DNA of 64,000 bases. It comes from Granulicella sp. (lineage in GTDB: Bacteria > Acidobacteriota > Terriglobia > Terriglobales > Acidobacteriaceae). The DNA lies in contig JANXYX010000043.1 of assembly GCA_025408425.1 (NCBI GenBank), positions 124,001-188,000 on the forward strand, read 5' to 3'. The notes beneath the pieces were generated by a model. It was not told the origin of the DNA. It was given only the letters and a program-made list of their open reading frames with translations, and searched no databases. Shown here piece by piece: positions 1-7,859 of this stretch (position 1 is its first letter; every line of letters starts with the position of its first letter). The position numbers and the translations under genes were made by a program.

Positions 1-297
1 CACCGGTTTCATTACCAGCGTGGCGACCGTCACGCTCACCACGACGACTAAAGCAAACGCCGCCGACAGGCGCCAATGCTTCTGGAGAATATTCAGACCT
101 CGCAGCCAATCGGTGCGTTCGTAGCTATTGGGCTGGCCTTGCTGGGAGTCAACATGCCGACTCAACCCCGCCGAGAAGTGTGGACCAGAACCCTGCCTAC
201 CCTCCAACTCAAGGTGTCGGGGCGTTGACTCAGGGAGTTGCGGGGTGATCATATCCCATGCTTCAGGCCGTAGCCAGTGTTCAGATTTTCTGCTCAT
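1..297 (-). CDS. Wzz/GumC-type polysaccharide chain-length or co-polymerase protein (N-terminal part)
   Basis: An open frame reads leftwards from ATG at 295-297 and leaves the window at base 1 without a stop, so only the first 99 residues are present. A GGAG ribosome site lies about 5 bases upstream of the ATG. The first ~65 residues are polar; then comes the pattern W-L-R-G-L-N-I-L-Q-K-H-W-R followed by one hydrophobic segment (about residues 77-95), as in the first membrane segment of Wzz/GumC and the exopolysaccharide tyrosine-autokinases. It starts 45 bases after the stop of the WbpM-like gene on the same strand, so it is probably the next gene of that operon. Whether a C-terminal kinase domain follows cannot be seen. 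Confidence 0.65.
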   Translation of the reverse strand, partial: MSRKSEHWLRPEAWDMITPQLPESTPRHLELEGRQGSGPHFSAGLSRHVDSQQGQPNSYERTDWLRGLNILQKHWRLSAAFALVVVVSVTVATLVMKPV

Positions 298-342
298 AGC
301 TTCTCCGTTCCCTCGCTCTCGCAACTAGAAAGCAGAACCACG

Positions 343-2328
343 TTAACGCAACTGTTCATGGCTTACCGGTGTCGGGATAGTGAATCGGGCGGGTAGAAGC
401 TCGATAGGCATGGTGCTGGCCGAGTGCCAGAGTTCGCCCCGAGCGCGCCGGCACGCAAGGGCCATGTCGTGACGATCAACTTCACACAAGGCAAGCACCT
501 CGGCGCTGGGCTTATATTCCGGCACAATGCTCTGGAAGGCCTGTATCAAGCCCGACATGTTCTTCGCTTCTACTAGGGCAGAAAGTTGATCCAGCCAGAC
601 CCGCACCTGCTCAAAGCTTACCGCTCCGCCATCGAGCACCCGAATCTTGGGGTGCGACGTTGGTTTGATGCCCTCGCCATCCAACATTAGTTCCTCGAAC
701 AACTTTTCACCTGGACGCAGTCCGGTGTAGATGATCGACATGTCCTGATCGGGTTCCAGACCGGAAAGACGAATCAAGTTCCGCGCCAGATCCGCAATCA
801 GAACCTGCTGGCCCATTTCAAGCACAAAGATGTCACTGGCTACACCCATGGTCGAAGCCTGCAGCACCAGTTGAACCGCCTCCGGAATCGTCATGAAATA
901 ACGCCGAGCTTCGGGATGCGTCACAGTGATGGGTCCACCCGCTGCGATCTGCTGCTGAAAGATCGGAACTACACTGCCGTTGCTCCCGAGGACATTTCCG
1001 AATCGTACGGCGACGTACCGCGTATGCTCACGTTGCAGACTCAGGATGATCAACTCAGCAATCCGCTTCGTTACGCCCATCACATTCGTCGGGTTAACAG
1101 CTTTGTCTGAGGAGATCATGACGAAGGTCTTGCAACCGAACTGCCGCGTCACAAGGGCTACGTTGTAGGTGCCGAAGATATTGTTATTCACCGCCTGGAA
1201 ACAGCTTTGCTCCATCAGGGGCACATGCTTGTACGCAGCTGCATGGAAAACGATGTCAGGCCGATGTAAGGCAAAGATCTCGCGTATTGCGCTCACATCC
1301 TGGATGTCAGCAATTGCTGGGACAAAATGTTGCTGAGGTCGGTTAGTGCTGAGATCGAGCCCCAGTTGGAACAACGAATTCTCCGACCGGTCTACCAGAA
1401 TCAACTCGCGTGGCGCGAAGTCACAAACTTGCCGGCTTAGCTCCGATCCGATCGACCCACCAGCCCCGGTAATCAGCAGCACCTTACCTTCGATTTGATT
1501 CCGTATGCTGGCCAAATCAATCTGGACAGGCTCTCGTCCGAGCAGGTCTTCCAGCCTCGCACTGCGCAGATTGGCAATGGACGCGCGACCCCCGCTAACA
1601 TGCCGGCTAAGGGGAGGAAGTATTTTGAAATCAACCTTGCATTGACGGCACTTTGCAATGATCTGTTCCACTTCACTCCCACTGGCCGAAGGGATCGCGA
1701 TCAATACGCATCGGATACTCAACTTGCGGATGATATCTGCCATCGAGTCGGTTGACCCCAAAACCTTTAGTCCTTGAATCCGAATACCGTCTTTACTGGG
1801 GTCGTCGTCAACGAATCCAACTGGCCTCAGGTTGAGTTGCGAGTTTCGCTTCAGTTCCCGCGCAATGGTACTCCCTGCCCTCCCGGCGCCAACAATCAGT
1901 GTGTTGAGCTCAGCCGCCCCGCGCTGCGCACTTTCCGTGTAAGCGCGAACAGCAAAGCGTGAACCCCCAACAAACAACATGGTTAGTATGAGATTGATCG
2001 CAAGCACCGATCGAGGATATCCATCAATCTTGAAGACCAGCTCGATCAGGAAATAGAGGAATACCGTGCCAGCAAAAGAAGCCTCGAAGATATCGAGCGC
2101 ATCATTCATACCAGCGTAGCGCCACCATCCCCGGAGTAGACCAAACGCAGAGAAGGCGAATAACTCGACCACAATCACCAATGGCAGTGTCTGCATGAAG
2201 ATCGGTTGATAGGTCACATCCGGATGGAAATCGAATCGAAGCAGAAAACTTCCGTAATAGCTCATCGCTAACAGAACGATCTGCGAGGCGAGAATAACTA
2301 ATCTTCGGTAGTTCAGCAGTCGGTTCAC
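343..2328 (-). CDS. WbpM/FlaA1/CapD-type nucleoside-diphosphate-sugar 4,6-dehydratase, membrane-bound
   Basis: 661 residues, the usual size of the large membrane form of this family (WbpM, PglF, CapD). Four hydrophobic segments occupy about residues 8-130. They are followed by a CoA-binding-like Rossmann domain (GAGRAG at 147-152) and an SDR domain with TGAGGSIGSE at 287-296. The active-site region carries S-S-D-K-A (406-410) and M-G-V-T-K (417-421). The family converts UDP-GlcNAc to a 4-keto-6-deoxy sugar at the inner face of the membrane for glycan assembly. Translation starts at GTG (2326-2328) with GGAG about 8 bases upstream. It lies in the same direction as the aminotransferase and fused dehydrogenase upstream. 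The exact sugar cannot be told from sequence alone. Confidence 0.9.
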   Translation of the reverse strand: MNRLLNYRRLVILASQIVLLAMSYYGSFLLRFDFHPDVTYQPIFMQTLPLVIVVELFAFSAFGLLRGWWRYAGMNDALDIFEASFAGTVFLYFLIELVFKIDGYPRSVLAINLILTMLFVGGSRFAVRAYTESAQRGAAELNTLIVGAGRAGSTIARELKRNSQLNLRPVGFVDDDPSKDGIRIQGLKVLGSTDSMADIIRKLSIRCVLIAIPSASGSEVEQIIAKCRQCKVDFKILPPLSRHVSGGRASIANLRSARLEDLLGREPVQIDLASIRNQIEGKVLLITGAGGSIGSELSRQVCDFAPRELILVDRSENSLFQLGLDLSTNRPQQHFVPAIADIQDVSAIREIFALHRPDIVFHAAAYKHVPLMEQSCFQAVNNNIFGTYNVALVTRQFGCKTFVMISSDKAVNPTNVMGVTKRIAELIILSLQREHTRYVAVRFGNVLGSNGSVVPIFQQQIAAGGPITVTHPEARRYFMTIPEAVQLVLQASTMGVASDIFVLEMGQQVLIADLARNLIRLSGLEPDQDMSIIYTGLRPGEKLFEELMLDGEGIKPTSHPKIRVLDGGAVSFEQVRVWLDQLSALVEAKNMSGLIQAFQSIVPEYKPSAEVLALCEVDRHDMALACRRARGELWHSASTMPIELLPARFTIPTPVSHEQLR

Positions 2329-2790
2329 GGGTTCCGCTCCTGTACGTTATTGTTTGGGTATGAGAGATGCAGGCTTTCCGACCCGAACCACCACCTTCGG
2401 GGATGGCAAAAGAGAACTGTTCTTGTCGGCGACTCAGCGTCCGCCTGAAAAACCTGACGCAGGATGCGGGATTCCAGGCAAGGCTTCGCCTTTCTTATGC
2501 CTTGTTGAAATCCGGCTAAGTTATTTATTTGTATAGATTTAGTCGATTCCTAAAGAACAAACCATGCCAAATTGTGGAGGGCACGCTCGCTGCGCTTCAG
2601 AGTCATCGTGATTCCCCGCGCGCGCTCCCGATTCATCGATGCAAGTTCAATAAAATAATTCATAACGATCCTTAGTTCATCTTCGGAACCATGACACTCA
2701 AACTAGACAACTCAAACCTAAACGTCAGTGTGGCAGCGCACATAACCCATCAACGAATCAGATCGATTTATTCTATGAACATCTATGGGG
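2329..2790. other. 462-base intergenic stretch inside the polysaccharide locus
   Basis: No convincing gene is seen on either strand. The stretch is AT-richer than its surroundings around 2510-2560. It contains a small inverted repeat, CAAGGC at 2479-2484 and GCCTTG at 2499-2504, with no T-run that would make it a clear terminator. Its size suggests that the WbpM-like gene may have its own promoter here or that a gene has been lost. I could not pick out a trustworthy -35/-10 pair. Confidence 0.5.
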
Positions 2791-4368
2791 TCACGCTGCA
2801 ATTGGAGAACTGCAGATCAGTTCGCGACAGCTGCCAGCTTCGATGCTGTATTGGCGACCGCAAGCGCTACAGTTCACGTTGCTTGCTTCACGTAGTCGCT
2901 CTCCGCAGACGCACACCCAGCCAGTCTGGGCGGCGGGGACACCCATCACGAGCGCGTAGTCTGGAACATCGCGGGTGACGACTCCACCGGCGGCTACAAA
3001 GCAATACCGGCCTAACGTCACGCCACAGACAATTGTGGCATTCGCTCCGATCGAAGCGCCTCGTCTCACCAACGTTCGTTTATATTCGTGCTTCCGATCG
3101 ACGTGACTGCGAGGATTGATCACATTTGTGAAGACCATGGATGGGCCGCAGAAGACATCATCTTCAAGCTCCACTCCGGTATAAACCGAAACATTATTTT
3201 GGATCTTTACCCGGTCGCCAATCCTTACGCCTGGGCTGATGACTACATTTTGACCGATATTGCAGTTGCATCCAATACGCGCACCAGGCATTACGTGACT
3301 AAAATGCCAAATCTTCGTCCCTTGTCCAATCTCACTGCCACTGTCTATCACCGCTGTTGAGTCTGCGAAGTACTTTGGCGCCGATTGATGAACCGGAACC
3401 GATGCGGCTTGCCCGCGTAGAGATCGCTCACAGGCATCTAGTACCTCCAGCACCTTCACGCCGTCTCTTCCGTCGGTGCGCGGAGTTCTGCGCGTGACAA
3501 TTGCTTCGATGAAGTGTTCACATTCTTTTCTGAGAGGCTCCTCAACTGGAAGGGGAATGACCTCACCCTCTCCTTTATGAGCTATTGGTAGACGATCTAG
3601 CCAGTCAATACTGTGCGAGTAGATAACAAGCTTGCGTTCGCTTTCCAGGTCATCGAATACCGCCATCTTTTGGTCGCCGACGATAACCAACCGCTGCTCT
3701 TTGAACGGGTGCAGCCAACTTACAAAGATATGCGCTTTCACGCCACTCTGGAACTCGCAAGCTGTCAGCGTGGTGTCGTATACCTGCGGATTGATGTAAG
3801 AGCCACCTGAGGCAGTAACACTCACGGGCGTTTCATTCAGAAGATAGAGGATGGCCGAGATGTCGTGTGGAGCGAAACTCCACAAGATGTTTTCCACTGA
3901 CCGAAGCTTACCCCAGTTTAGTCTCGACGAGTAGATGTACTGGATACGGCCGAGTTCACCCGTTCCAATTAGCTCCTTGAGCTTTAATATTGCCGGGTGG
4001 TACTGGAGGATGTGTCCAACCATTAGAATCCGATGTTTTGCCTCTGCTATTTCGACAAGTTCTTGCCCCTCATCCACCCGCAGGGACAGCGGCTTTTCAA
4101 CATAGACATCTTTCCCTGCCAGCAGGAATTGCTTGGCTAGCTCATAGTGCTGAGCCGCAGGAGCAGCGATAGCAACAGCTTGGATTTCAGGATCACTGAG
4201 AAGTTCGCTGAATGAAGAACAGGCATCGATGCCAAACTGGTCACGCGCCGCTAGCAGAGCTTCACTATTTGAATCACAAACACACTTCAACACACCGAGT
4301 GCGTGAAAATTGCGCACAAGATTTTTTCCCCAGTATCCATTTCCAATCACAGCTATATTCGGAAGCAT
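2791..4368 (-). CDS. Fused Gfo/Idh/MocA dehydrogenase and hexapeptide N-acetyltransferase (WbpB-WbpD-like)
   Basis: 525 residues from ATG at 4366-4368, chosen because AAAGGAG precedes it at good spacing and the dehydrogenase domain begins at once. An in-frame extension of 29 residues further upstream looks unlike protein. Residues 1-325 are a Gfo/Idh/MocA oxidoreductase (GNGYWGKN at 9-16, EKP at 91-93). Residues about 335-480 are a left-handed beta-helix acyltransferase with many hexapeptide repeats and WHFSH at 354-358. The tail has C486, C488, C500 and C503 spaced like a zinc ribbon. In Pseudomonas and Bordetella these activities are separate proteins (WbpB, WbpD) that oxidise C3 of UDP-GlcNAcA and later acetylate the C3 amine. 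The C3 aminotransferase expected between them is the next gene upstream. A single polypeptide for the two flanking steps is inference from this order. Confidence 0.85.
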   Translation of the reverse strand: MLPNIAVIGNGYWGKNLVRNFHALGVLKCVCDSNSEALLAARDQFGIDACSSFSELLSDPEIQAVAIAAPAAQHYELAKQFLLAGKDVYVEKPLSLRVDEGQELVEIAEAKHRILMVGHILQYHPAILKLKELIGTGELGRIQYIYSSRLNWGKLRSVENILWSFAPHDISAILYLLNETPVSVTASGGSYINPQVYDTTLTACEFQSGVKAHIFVSWLHPFKEQRLVIVGDQKMAVFDDLESERKLVIYSHSIDWLDRLPIAHKGEGEVIPLPVEEPLRKECEHFIEAIVTRRTPRTDGRDGVKVLEVLDACERSLRGQAASVPVHQSAPKYFADSTAVIDSGSEIGQGTKIWHFSHVMPGARIGCNCNIGQNVVISPGVRIGDRVKIQNNVSVYTGVELEDDVFCGPSMVFTNVINPRSHVDRKHEYKRTLVRRGASIGANATIVCGVTLGRYCFVAAGGVVTRDVPDYALVMGVPAAQTGWVCVCGERLREASNVNCSACGRQYSIEAGSCRELICSSPIAA

Positions 4369-4515
4369 AATTTCTCCTTTGATCTTGAGTTTCGTCAGGT
4401 ACGTTCTCTGGGACTGCTGACTATCGCAGCGGCGTGACTCTGCGGATCTTTCCACCCTGCTGAGCAGTGAATAAATCTCTACATTAATCCTTTGCCGTTT
4501 TCCGGTTCTCCGCTT

Positions 4516-5691
4516 TCAGGAGCACTGGTAGAACCGCGAGATGGCCTGAACCACTGCGGTCAGTTGCTTGACCGTAAGCTCGGGATAAATTGGAAGTGAG
4601 AGCACTTCGCGGCAGGCGGCCTCGGCGTTCGGAAAGTCTCCGCGGCGGTAACCGAGATATGCGAATGCCGGTTCAACGTGCAGCGGGCTCGGATAGTAGA
4701 CCTCGGTCGGAATGCCGCAATCACGAAGATGTCCCTGCAGCTCATCTCGCTGCGGAACACGAACGGAGAACTGGTTGTAGACATGAGTGCTGGTCTCCGG
4801 CGCACGAGGCAACGCTAGTTGGTCCGTGAGATCGTGTGTGGCAAACAAGGTGCGATAAGTATCCGCGTTTCGCCGGCGCCCTTCAGCCCAGGCGTCTAAA
4901 TGCGGCAGTTTCACTCGCAGGATTGCTGCCTGCAGAGCATCAAGCCGACTATTCATCCCCAATAGCTCATATCGGTATTTGTGGCGGGCGCCGTGGACCC
5001 GGAGTACGCGTAGGCGCTGCGCTATTTCTGGATCATTCGTTGTAATCATGCCGCCGTCACCCGCCCCTCCCAGATTCTTAGAGGGGAAGAAACTGAAGCA
5101 GCCACAAGTCCCCAGGCTTCCAATGCCCTTCATCTTCCATCGTGATCCGATCGCCTGGGCTGCGTCTTCGATCACGGCAATATTGTGCTTGCGCGCAAGC
5201 TCCAGAATCGCATCCATGTTGGCTGGAAGACCGAAAAGATGAACCGGCATAATTGCTCGGGTACGCGATGTAATCGCTGCCTCAATTTTCCGCTCGTCGA
5301 GGTTGAATGTGTCTGGATGAATATCTACAAACACTGGCAGAGCCTTCAATCGCGCGATAGAGCCTGCGGTCGCGCCGAAGGTGAATGGTGTCGTAATGAC
5401 CTCATCGTCCGGTCCAATACCAATGGCCATTTGGGCCAGCAGCAGTGCGTCAGAACCAGATGCGCATCCGATTGCAAACTCTACACCCACATACTCAGCT
5501 ACCTCATGCTCCAGCGCATCGACTTCAGGGCCGAGAATGAAGTGTTGCGAGTCAAGAACCCGAGTCACGGCATCCAGAATCTCACCACGGATCTCTCTGT
5601 ACTGTGCTTTGAGATCCAGAAATGGCATGTTTGCGAGCAAAGGTTCTACTGAGAGCGGCGACTCATCTCGAGACAAAATATCGATAGCCAC
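4516..5691 (-). CDS. DegT/DnrJ/EryC1/StrS aminotransferase (WbpE-like)
   Basis: 391 residues, PLP-dependent sugar aminotransferase. The Schiff-base lysine is K205 in F-F-P-S-K-N-L-G-G, and the PLP-holding aspartate lies in E-D-A-A-Q-A (175-180). The family start M-P-F-L-D-L-K appears at residue 22. The longer GTG start at 5689-5691 was kept because GGAG lies 8 bases before it, whereas the internal ATG has no ribosome site. The closest biochemical idea is WbpE, which puts an amino group on the 3-keto sugar made by WbpB. The neighbouring fused WbpB-WbpD protein supports this. Together they would make UDP-2,3-diacetamido-2,3-dideoxy-glucuronate; the UDP-GlcNAc 6-dehydrogenase (WbpA) is not in the window. 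Confidence 0.9.
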   Translation of the reverse strand: MAIDILSRDESPLSVEPLLANMPFLDLKAQYREIRGEILDAVTRVLDSQHFILGPEVDALEHEVAEYVGVEFAIGCASGSDALLLAQMAIGIGPDDEVITTPFTFGATAGSIARLKALPVFVDIHPDTFNLDERKIEAAITSRTRAIMPVHLFGLPANMDAILELARKHNIAVIEDAAQAIGSRWKMKGIGSLGTCGCFSFFPSKNLGGAGDGGMITTNDPEIAQRLRVLRVHGARHKYRYELLGMNSRLDALQAAILRVKLPHLDAWAEGRRRNADTYRTLFATHDLTDQLALPRAPETSTHVYNQFSVRVPQRDELQGHLRDCGIPTEVYYPSPLHVEPAFAYLGYRRGDFPNAEAACREVLSLPIYPELTVKQLTAVVQAISRFYQCS

Positions 5692-5706
5692 GTAGGTTTC
5701 TCCTGT

Positions 5707-5967
5707 TCAATAAGATGGCAAGGTTGCAGAGGATCCCATTGATCGATCCAGTTCTTTCGAAAGAAGTTCTGCGTTTCTCACGACAGGAGCGCTAAAGCAA
5801 CAATAATTCGTTCTGGCCCGTTTTATCGCGAGGCTCCGCCACCGTTGGCTTCCGGGCATAATACCCATAAGCCAATAATAATCAATGATATCCAAGGCAC
5901 TGGTCAATCCTTTGCAGCGTTGTCGGACAGATGACTCTGAGGTTTGCAGAACCTCAGGAGAAGACAC
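5707..5967 (-). CDS. Hypothetical 86-residue protein, doubtful
   Basis: An open frame with an ATG start, GGAG about 8 bases before it, and a stop only 15 bases before the aminotransferase start, which is operon-like spacing. The product resembles nothing I recognise: no signal peptide, one tryptophan- and tyrosine-rich stretch near residues 29-45, and an Arg/Lys-rich centre. Codon use is less biased than in the neighbouring sure genes and the DNA is AT-rich like the intergenic region next to it. It could equally be untranslated leader of the polysaccharide operon. Conservation in related genomes would decide. Confidence 0.25.
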   Translation of the reverse strand: MSSPEVLQTSESSVRQRCKGLTSALDIIDYYWLMGIMPGSQRWRSLAIKRARTNYCCFSAPVVRNAELLSKELDRSMGSSATLPSY

Positions 5968-6037
5968 ATCTGCATTGCTCCAGAATCATTTATTATTCGC
6001 GCTTCAGAAAACTTCCAGGGCCTGATAGCAATCTAGA

Positions 6038-6081
6038 TAGTTGACAGGTAGGTGTCAGTATGGAATCTCACATAGTTGACA
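6038..6081. promoter_or_regulatory. Repeated TTGACA motifs with an inverted copy
   Basis: TAGTTGACA occurs at 6038-6046 and again at 6073-6081, exactly 35 bases apart. The first copy forms an inverted repeat with TGTCA at 6053-6057 (TGACA-6-TGTCA), and one more TGACA lies at 6125-6129. Each TTGACA matches a -35 hexamer but none has a convincing -10 at the right distance. This may be a cluster of regulator half-sites upstream of either flanking transcription unit. Confidence 0.35.
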
Positions 6082-6159
6082 CAATTCATTTAAATATTCT
6101 CACGATATACGTGATGCAAATCACTGACATCGGCGGCTACGCCGGATAGTTTCTCTCAT

Positions 6160-6184
6160 CAAGAACATAAGTCGTATGTTCTTG
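6160..6184. promoter_or_regulatory. Perfect 10-bp palindrome, likely operator
   Basis: CAAGAACATA at 6160-6169 and its exact complement TATGTTCTTG at 6175-6184 flank a 5-base spacer AGTCG. A perfect 10+10 inverted repeat in AT-rich intergenic DNA looks like the binding site of a dimeric regulator. It is not followed by a T-run, so it is unlikely to be a terminator. It lies about 200 bases before the Crp-type gene and about 190 bases beyond the 86-residue frame on the other side. Confidence 0.5.
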
Positions 6185-6389
6185 TACGCGCATAGTTAGC
6201 AAGTAACATACACAAGTCGAAAAGGGAAAAATTGTCCTTGAAAACTACAATTTCGTGCATGTGCAGCGATGTTGTTATAAGCAATAATTTTCCTATCGTC
6301 GTGTTTCTGTTGTAAGTGCCTCATAACCAAGCATGTTTTGATTAGCGATATCCGGGCCGCCCTTAGAAACCTGACATATTGGAGGCTCG

Positions 6390-7223
6390 ATGCTCCCTGC
6401 CCTGGAAATGCAACAACCTATAGCAAACCGTCTTTTGCTCTCTTTAGCTCCAGAAGAATATGCGCGTCTTCGTCCAAGTATGAGGCACGTTACCCTTAGG
6501 CTTGGACAGGTTCTATATGAGTGCGACGAGCGAATCGATTACCTCTACTTCCCTACGGAATCTGTTGTGTCATTTCTTTACACCATGCGCGATGGCTCGA
6601 CGGCCGAGATGGCTGTAGCAGGAAATGATGGAGTCATTGACGTCGCCGCGTTCCTCGGAGCAGACCATACGCCTCATAGGGCTGTGACACAAATCAGCGG
6701 GCATGCTTTGAAAGTGCCGACGAGGGTATTGCAACAGGAGTTTGCACGTGGTGGCCAGCTACAGCACGTCTTGCTGCGCTATACGCAGGCTCTCATTACA
6801 CAGATCTCGCAGACTTCTGTCTGTAATCGTCTGCATCCCTTGGAACAGCGTCTTTGTCGCTGGCTACTCTCCTGCCACGACCGGGTCAATGGCTCCGATA
6901 TCCTGATGACCCAGGAGCTTCTCGCGAACATGCTAGGTGGACGGCGGGAGACTGTCACTGTAGCGGCGGGTCGCCTGCAGGACGCAGGTCTCATCTATTA
7001 TTCCCGAGGCAGGATTAAGATTCTGAATCGCACGGGGTTGGAAATGATGGTCTGTGAGTGCTACAAGGTGGTCGAGAACGAGTCAAATCGATTGGTTGGC
7101 ACACCCGGCAAACACATACTCAATATGAGGGTGCCGGTGGTCGACAACGAGTCGAATCGATTGGTTGGCACGCCCGGCAAACGCATACTCAATATGAGGG
7201 AGCCTTACACAGAAGCCGTTTGA
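6390..7223 (+). CDS. Crp/Fnr-family transcriptional regulator with duplicated C-terminal tail
   Basis: 277 residues. A cyclic-nucleotide-binding-like beta-barrel covers about residues 20-130. A winged helix-turn-helix follows at about 172-212 (M-T-Q-E-L-L-A-N-M-L-G, then R-E-T-V-T-V-A-A-G-R-L). There is no Fe-S cysteine cluster of the Fnr type. Start ATG has GGAGG just upstream. The last 50 residues contain a 23-residue unit twice (227-249 and 250-272), due to a 69-bp in-frame tandem duplication. The first copy seems to be the native end; the second extends it. The gene is monocistronic and converges with the receiver-like gene, overlapping it by 35 bases. The signal sensed and the targets are unknown. 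Confidence 0.85.
   Translation: MLPALEMQQPIANRLLLSLAPEEYARLRPSMRHVTLRLGQVLYECDERIDYLYFPTESVVSFLYTMRDGSTAEMAVAGNDGVIDVAAFLGADHTPHRAVTQISGHALKVPTRVLQQEFARGGQLQHVLLRYTQALITQISQTSVCNRLHPLEQRLCRWLLSCHDRVNGSDILMTQELLANMLGGRRETVTVAAGRLQDAGLIYYSRGRIKILNRTGLEMMVCECYKVVENESNRLVGTPGKHILNMRVPVVDNESNRLVGTPGKRILNMREPYTEAV
7068..7205 (+). repeat. 69-bp in-frame tandem duplication in the Crp-type gene
   Basis: Units at 7068-7136 and 7137-7205 differ at 6 of 69 positions by direct comparison: two changes in the third codon position are silent and the rest alter E/D, H/R, V/E or the last proline codon. Each unit encodes a 23-residue segment beginning V-V-(E/D)-N-E-S-N-R-L. The few differences suggest a fairly recent event. 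The second unit overlaps the end of the convergent receiver-like gene. Confidence 0.9.
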
Positions 7224-7605
7224 CCAGTTCTCGAAGCTGGTTGAAGTTGTCAGGCCGCGATACGAAAACATTCTCGCCGACTTCCATCTCGCAGCCTTCG
7301 GGAATCGTCGGATCACAAAAAATGACAACGGCAACGTCTTGCTGAAGACCGGCTTTTCGGCGTATCCGATTGGCAACCTCAATGAGCCGTTTGGGGCCGG
7401 AGCCTAAGCTCATCAGGATCAAGTCCGGAGATTGAGAACGGGCTCTCAGGATCGCGTCTTCCTCAGACCTTGCCAGACTTACACAGTAGCCATTTCCCTT
7501 GAGCATCTTCTCAATTAGGACACCAGTCTCCTCGACGTCCTCTACTACCAAAATGATTCGACGCTGTCGGTACTCTAAGCTCATAACCGCCCCGTCCGAT
7601 CTCAC
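7189..7605 (-). CDS. Receiver-domain-only protein with the phospho-acceptor Asp replaced
   Basis: 138 residues if started at GTG (7603-7605), 131 from an internal ATG (7582-7584); neither has a strong ribosome site. The fold signature of a response-regulator receiver is clear: I-I-L-V-V-E-D with acidic pair E22-D23, then P-D-L-I-L-M-S-L where the phosphorylated Asp is normally the residue now read as S66. The late K-P motif is changed to R-P. No output domain follows. It is probably a pseudo-receiver used for protein contacts, or a decaying gene. It converges on, and overlaps, the Crp-type gene. Confidence 0.65.
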   Translation of the reverse strand: MRSDGAVMSLEYRQRRIILVVEDVEETGVLIEKMLKGNGYCVSLARSEEDAILRARSQSPDLILMSLGSGPKRLIEVANRIRRKAGLQQDVAVVIFCDPTIPEGCEMEVGENVFVSRPDNFNQLRELVKRLLCKAPSY

Positions 7606-7859
7606 TCCCGAGTCTGAAATATTCCCGTACTGGTTCTCTATACTGATGCACCTGCAATGAAGTCTGTGCGCTGAACTACACTGTCGGAAAGAAGAATGAT
7701 GAATGAATCAGGCCACCCATTATGGCTGCCGCGACGACGGCGAAGCACATTCTGGTTGCAATCCAAGATCGGAGTTGATCAGCGCATAGCGTCGGTCACA
7801 CTACGCTTTACCTTCTCGATTCAATCTGATTTATAGCTATGTATCTGGCTCGATAAAAC

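Larger units (their letters stand above)
5968..6389. other. AT-rich divergent control region between the polysaccharide operon and the Crp-type regulator
   Basis: About 420 bases with no gene. It separates the leftward sugar genes from the rightward Crp-type regulator and holds several symmetrical motifs listed separately (6038-6081 and 6160-6184). The last part before the regulator start has GGAGG 5-9 bases before its ATG. No clean sigma-70 promoter with proper spacing was found by eye. Confidence 0.6.

Noticed and set aside
6160..6184. LexA box
   Set aside because: GAAC and GTTC are present but 11 bases apart, unlike the 4-base centre of the GAAC-N4-GTTC type or the direct-repeat types; the neighbouring genes are not SOS genes.
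7676..7750. 24-residue hydrophobic minus-strand frame (M-C-F-A-V-V-A-A-A-I) that looks like a single-helix protein
   Set aside because: No ribosome site, no neighbour with a matching role, and short hydrophobic frames occur by chance.
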